From positions 1 through 10,635 of the forward strand of contig JAFLTK010000030.1 in assembly GCA_022511505.1 (NCBI GenBank): a stretch of 10,635 bases of DNA. The letters are read 5' to 3'. Shown here in pieces: positions 7,426-10,635 of this stretch. This DNA comes from Muribaculaceae bacterium. GTDB taxonomy: Bacteria; Bacteroidota; Bacteroidia; Bacteroidales; Muribaculaceae. Every line of letters begins with the position of its first letter. The first letter of the stretch is position 1. The notes under the pieces were generated by a model. It was not told the origin of the DNA. It did not search any database and was given only the letters and a program-made list of their open reading frames with translations. The translations under genes and the position numbers were made by a program.

Positions 7426-7889
7426 CGTTCGGCGGTTTTTTGGGAAAGTACAGAGTTGAAATAGCGCGGGTCTCGGGTCACCTCGGGGCCGACAAACGGC
7501 GGGAGCGTGACCTCGCGTTCGGGCGAGTCGAGTTCAATCTCGGCAAGCACAAGACCCTCGTGGCTGCCGTGGAAAACGTCTATCTCCCAGCACATTCCGT
7601 CATAAACAACAATATGACGAGTCTTGCTGATGACCACCGTCGACGGCTCGATGTTTTGCAGCATCAGCGTGGCGTCGTCGACCGGGATATGGTATTCCCA
7701 CTCGTGGCGCTCAATGCCGCGGGTTATCCCTTTGACGGTCAGAAAAGCCTCGCGGTCTTTAATCCTGACGCGCACAACCGCCTCGGGGCGAGTAGACAGA
7801 TAGCCCTGTTTTATCTCGTGGACCTCGCTGACCATCGAGCGCCAGCCGTCGTCGGCCACGAGAAATTTACGTTCTATTTCCTTTGCCAT
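7422..7889 (-). CDS. CYTH-domain protein, short triphosphate tunnel metalloenzyme
   Basis: A 155-residue single-domain CYTH/TTM protein. The hallmark ExExK is present at the N-terminus (E4, E6, K8 in EIERKFLV). The tunnel residues of the family are also visible: R40 and R42 (VVRVRI), K53 (FLTVKG), E64/E66 (HEWEYHI), K89 and R91 (SKTRH), W101-E102-I103-D104, and E117/E119 (LAEIELD). Short bacterial members hydrolyse inorganic triphosphate or related organic triphosphates with Mg2+ or Mn2+; adenylate or thiamine-triphosphate chemistry occurs elsewhere in the superfamily, so the exact substrate here is open. All key residues look intact, so an active enzyme is expected. ATG 7889 places ExExK in its usual position. 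It is the first gene of an operon with the symporter and lies divergent from the DUF5686 gene across a palindromic promoter region. Confidence 0.93.
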   Translation of the reverse strand: MAKEIERKFLVADDGWRSMVSEVHEIKQGYLSTRPEAVVRVRIKDREAFLTVKGITRGIERHEWEYHIPVDDATLMLQNIEPSTVVISKTRHIVVYDGMCWEIDVFHGSHEGLVLAEIELDSPEREVTLPPFVGPEVTRDPRYFNSVLSQKTAER

Positions 7890-7890
7890 T

Positions 7891-7922
7891 TTTGGTCTGA
7901 AACATTAAATTGACTAACTTTG
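7891..7922 (+). promoter_or_regulatory. Bacteroidetes-type promoter for the DUF5686 gene
   Basis: TTTG at 7891-7894 and TAACTTTG at 7915-7922, separated by 20 bases, give a full match to the Bacteroidetes -33/-7 consensus. Transcription would begin near 7929, about 30 bases before the TTG start at 7959. This placement also argues against any start at 7920, which lies inside the -7 element. Confidence 0.7.
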
Positions 7923-7930
7923 CAAAGTTA
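7923..7930 (-). promoter_or_regulatory. promoter -7 element for the CYTH-symporter operon
   Basis: Read on the minus strand, 7930 to 7923 is TAACTTTG, a perfect TAnnTTTG -7 match. Transcription would start near 7916, leaving about 27 bases before ATG 7889. A -33 TTTG at the ideal distance is not present; the nearest TTG (7945-7943) is only 12 bases upstream. It forms one half of a perfect 16-bp palindrome at 7915-7930, whose other half is the -7 of the divergent gene. Confidence 0.55.
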
Positions 7931-7958
7931 TAATTTTTTGCCCAATTTAAGATACACA

Positions 7959-10517
7959 TTGCCTAAAAGGTTTCTCATATTATTTATATTTATTGTAATA
8001 ACGACGATTGTGCCCGTCATGGCGGGTGCAGCGACGTTTCGCGTCAAGGGTGTTGTTGTCGACAGCATCTCGGGCGAGCCTGTGCCGTTTGCGGCAATCT
8101 TTCTCCACGGGACCGACCGCGGCATGATTGCCAACGAAGCCGGCGAGTTTGACGTAACCGCCTCATCGCGACCGGCTTATATCGGCGTGTCGTCAATGGG
8201 ATATCGTGCGGCGAAACTGCCCGCGCCCGAGCGGTCGACAACCGACATGGTCATCAGCCTCGTGCCCGAGGGAGTGCGCTTGGACGAGGTCACCATACGT
8301 CCCGGCAAGGAAAAGTATAGCAAGAAAAATAACCCGGCGGTCGAGTTGATGAACAAAATCCGCGAACGGAGCGCGTTGACCGACCCTCGCCGACGCCCCG
8401 ACTACTCCTATAATAAATATGAGCGCATCACCATAGGCCTCAATGATTTCAACCCCGGCGACCAGACCGAGGGTAGCGGCGGCGGGTGGATGCTCAGGAC
8501 GTTCCCGTTCCTGACCGAGTATATCGACACAAACATCATCTCGGGCGTCCCGATATTGAACCTTGCCGTGCGCGAGAAAGCATCAACCGTCTATAACCGC
8601 GCTAACCCTCAGTCAACCAAGGAGGTGACCGCCGGATTGCGTCAAACCGGCCTCGACGACATGCTCGACCCCGAGAGCCTGCGCCTTTTCTATGAGGACG
8701 TTATGCGCGAGGTCGACGTCTACGGCAACGACATTACCATCCTGCAAAACCGCTTTGTGTCGCCCCTCTCGGCGATTGCCGACGACTTCTACAAATTCTA
8801 TCTGACCGACACGGTCGACATTGGCGGCGAGCGCTGCACCGTCCTGACCTTCGTGCCCCACAACGACCAGTCGTTTGGCTTCACGGGCCGGTTCTATGTT
8901 GTTCAAGGCGACTCGACGATGTTTATCAAACGCATCATCCTGAACGTCCCGCGCAACATCAACCTCAACTTCATCGACCGCGTCTATATCACTCAGGACT
9001 ATGAACGCGCGCCCGACGGCTCGCGCCTCAAGCAGCGCGACGACATGATTGTCGAGGCAAGCCTCGTCCCCGGCACCCAAGGGATGTATGCCCGCCGCGG
9101 AACGGTCTATTCCAACCACTCGTTTGAGCCGCCCACGTCGCCCGAAATTTTCGACGACATGCGCCGCGAGATTATCGCTACCGACGCCGCCTCGCGCGAC
9201 AACCATTTCTGGGCGTCGCAGTCGCCCGACAATCGCGACGACTATAACCGACTGAACGACATGATGGCCCGGTTGCGCCGCGTGCCGGTGTTCTACTGGA
9301 CCGAAAAGGTTATCAAAGTCCTCGTTTCGGGCTATCTGTCGACGGGCAAAAACAGCAAGTGGGACTTCGGACCGATGAACACCACCATCAGCGGCAACTC
9401 GGTAGAGGGCGTGCGCCTTAGGGCGGGGGGTATCACTACGGCCAATCTCTCCAAGCGCTTTTTCACCCGCGGATATGTGGCCTACGGAACGCGCGACCGG
9501 AAGTGGAAATATTCGGCCGAGGTCGAGTATTCGTTCCGCGACAAGAAGTATCATTCGCGAGAGTTCCCGGTCCACTCGTTGCGCGCCACCCACCTCTATG
9601 ACATCGATATGATTGGTCAGCACTACCTGTTTACCAATCCCGACAATATGTTCCTGTCAATCAAGCGCTCAAGCGATTTCCTGGCTACCTACCACCGGCT
9701 TTCAAAACTGGAGTATACTCTCGAGTTGGAAAACAACTTTTCGGTCGTCGCCGGCCTGTCGAGCGACCGTCAGGTGTCTACCCCGTGGGCGCCGTTTGTC
9801 GACGGCACGGGCACGGCGTTCGGCCATTACACGACATCGGGACTGACCGTAACCTTGCGTTATGCCCCCGGCGAGAAGTTCTACCAGTCAAAGACCACCC
9901 GCTACCCAATCAATATGGATGCGCCGGTGTTCACCCTGCGCCATTTCTACGCCCCCGGCGGCGTTGCCGGCAACCTGTTCACGCTCAACAAGACCGAACT
10001 CAACATCACCAAGCGCTTCTGGTTCTCGGCTTTCGGCTACCTCGACGCCGCGCTCAACGCCGGTCACATCTGGTCGCGGGCCATGTATCCCGACCTGCTC
10101 ATTCCAAACGCTAACCTCTCCTATACCATTCAGCCACAGAGTTTTGCATTGATGAACCCCATGGAGTTTATCAACGACACATACGGCGCTATCGACCTGA
10201 CCTATTGGGCCAACGGCGCCATACTTAACTACATCCCGGGTGTCCGTCGGCTGAAACTGCGCGAGGCATTCAGCTTCCGCGGTGTGTGGGGCTCCCTGAG
10301 CGACCGCAACAACCCCGCGCTTGACCCGACGATGTTCCGCTTCCCCGAGATGGCGCGCGCCATCCCCATGGGCAACGCCCCCTACATGGAGGCCGCCGTC
10401 GGTCTCGACAACATCTTCCGCATCCTGCGCGTCGACTACGTCTGGCGCCTGACCTACCGCAACGTCACCGGCCGCGACCGCCGCGGCGTTCGCATCGCCC
10501 TCCACTTCACCTTCTGA
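7959..10517 (+). CDS. DUF5686 outer-membrane protein with carboxypeptidase-regulatory-like domain
   Basis: An 852-residue outer-membrane protein counted from a TTG start at 7959. This start gives a clean signal peptide (MPKRFLILFIFIVITTIVPV, cleavage likely after MAGA, residue 24) and lies about 30 bases after the predicted transcription start. The frame is open back to 7920 but those codons overlap the promoter, and the first in-frame ATG (8020) would destroy the signal peptide. Residues about 26-105 form a CarboxypepD_reg-like beta-sandwich (FRVKGVVVDSISGEPVPFAA, then EAGEFDV, VSSMGYR), as in TonB-dependent receptors and related proteins. The DUF5686 region follows, with blocks such as SYNKYERI, GFTGRFYVV and IDRVYITQDYE, then a series of amphipathic strands to the C-terminus, consistent with a beta-barrel. 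The last residues, VRIALHFTF, end in phenylalanine as expected for a barrel-assembly signal. No TonB plug domain is seen. Function of the family is not established; a surface or envelope role is inferred. Confidence 0.9.
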   Translation: MPKRFLILFIFIVITTIVPVMAGAATFRVKGVVVDSISGEPVPFAAIFLHGTDRGMIANEAGEFDVTASSRPAYIGVSSMGYRAAKLPAPERSTTDMVISLVPEGVRLDEVTIRPGKEKYSKKNNPAVELMNKIRERSALTDPRRRPDYSYNKYERITIGLNDFNPGDQTEGSGGGWMLRTFPFLTEYIDTNIISGVPILNLAVREKASTVYNRANPQSTKEVTAGLRQTGLDDMLDPESLRLFYEDVMREVDVYGNDITILQNRFVSPLSAIADDFYKFYLTDTVDIGGERCTVLTFVPHNDQSFGFTGRFYVVQGDSTMFIKRIILNVPRNINLNFIDRVYITQDYERAPDGSRLKQRDDMIVEASLVPGTQGMYARRGTVYSNHSFEPPTSPEIFDDMRREIIATDAASRDNHFWASQSPDNRDDYNRLNDMMARLRRVPVFYWTEKVIKVLVSGYLSTGKNSKWDFGPMNTTISGNSVEGVRLRAGGITTANLSKRFFTRGYVAYGTRDRKWKYSAEVEYSFRDKKYHSREFPVHSLRATHLYDIDMIGQHYLFTNPDNMFLSIKRSSDFLATYHRLSKLEYTLELENNFSVVAGLSSDRQVSTPWAPFVDGTGTAFGHYTTSGLTVTLRYAPGEKFYQSKTTRYPINMDAPVFTLRHFYAPGGVAGNLFTLNKTELNITKRFWFSAFGYLDAALNAGHIWSRAMYPDLLIPNANLSYTIQPQSFALMNPMEFINDTYGAIDLTYWANGAILNYIPGVRRLKLREAFSFRGVWGSLSDRNNPALDPTMFRFPEMARAIPMGNAPYMEAAVGLDNIFRILRVDYVWRLTYRNVTGRDRRGVRIALHFTF

Positions 10518-10540
10518 TTTTTTTACGACCCAAATCGTGA

Positions 10541-10560
10541 CGAGGAGCTCCTGCTCCTCG
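10541..10560. repeat. 8-bp-stem inverted repeat downstream of the DUF5686 gene
   Basis: CGAGGAGC (10541-10548) and GCTCCTCG (10553-10560) pair perfectly around a TCCT loop. It begins 24 bases after the stop codon. A seven-T run (10518-10524) lies before the stem rather than after it, so this is not a textbook intrinsic terminator for the plus-strand gene, although it may protect or end the 3' end of the transcript. For a gene entering from the right on the minus strand the hairpin would come before an A-run at the RNA level, which is also not canonical. Confidence 0.6.
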
Positions 10561-10579
10561 ACCTAACCGGCCTCGGTAG

Positions 10580-10599
10580 GGACGCGACATGTCGCGTCC
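10580..10599. repeat. perfect 20-bp palindrome, REP-like intergenic element
   Basis: GGACGCGACA followed by its exact reverse complement TGTCGCGTCC gives a 20-bp loop-less palindrome. It lies 19 bases after the preceding hairpin, and the segment between (about 10562-10579) is itself an imperfect inverted repeat, CCTA(A)CCG against CGGTAGG. G+C-rich palindromes stacked between genes are typical of REP/MITE-like dispersed repeats. From memory, TAGGGACGCGACATGTCGCG-type units occur widely between genes in some Bacteroidales, but only one copy is visible here, so repetition is inferred. A T-rich stretch follows (to about 10620), so a terminator role is possible. Confidence 0.6.
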
Positions 10600-10635
10600 G
10601 CGCCTATATTGTTTATTTTCAACACATTATGATGT

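Noticed and set aside
8613..9623. Long open frame (336 codons) on the minus strand opposite the DUF5686 gene
   Set aside because: It is antisense to a well-supported coding region. The codon bias of that gene leaves few stops on the other strand, and the translation has no recognisable fold or start context.
10518..10538. T7 run plus ACGA...TCGT mini-stem as a terminator of the DUF5686 gene
   Set aside because: The T-run precedes a four-base stem, the opposite of the normal order, and the stem is too weak.

Overview
The window looks like a chromosomal segment of a Bacteroidota species, most likely order Bacteroidales. A Muribaculaceae-type gut or rumen bacterium fits the gene content and fairly high G+C, but this placement is inference. 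The clues are an SprA-type type IX secretion translocon, a DUF5606 protein, a carboxypeptidase-regulatory/DUF5686 outer-membrane protein, and promoter elements of the Bacteroidetes TAnnTTTG (-7) / TTTG (-33) type.

Layout. Positions 1-7889 are all minus-strand genes; transcription runs from about 7916 toward 1. In transcription order they are: a CYTH/triphosphate-tunnel protein (7422-7889); a neurotransmitter:sodium symporter family transporter (6103-7425, 4-base overlap); a small DUF5606 protein (5604-6053) behind its own strong promoter match; a hemerythrin-domain protein (4900-5604, TGATG overlap); a LuxR-type regulator with a degenerate receiver (4313-4903, ATGA overlap); an 89-base gap; ruvA (3642-4223); a previously hidden 50-codon ORF (3490-3642) that overlaps the ruvA stop and the sprA start; and the first 1164 codons of sprA (3493 to the window edge). 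From about 7929 the other strand is used: a long DUF5686 outer-membrane protein (start best placed at a TTG at 7959, end 10517), followed by two hairpin or palindromic repeats in the last 118 bases.

How the genes fit together. The DUF5606-hemerythrin-LuxR block looks like one translationally coupled operon and could be a small di-iron (O2/NO/redox) sensing or repair module linked to a transcription factor. The ruvA-sprA block couples Holliday-junction processing with the outer-membrane channel of the type IX secretion system; the two products have no obvious functional link. The CYTH and DUF5686 genes are transcribed divergently from a perfect 16-bp palindrome in which each half is a consensus -7 element. 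I see no tRNA, rRNA, CRISPR array, insertion sequence or phage gene. The most noteworthy items are the hidden ORF between ruvA and sprA, the hairpin just before the sprA start, the palindromic two-way promoter, the hemerythrin/LuxR pair with altered key residues, and the terminal palindromes.
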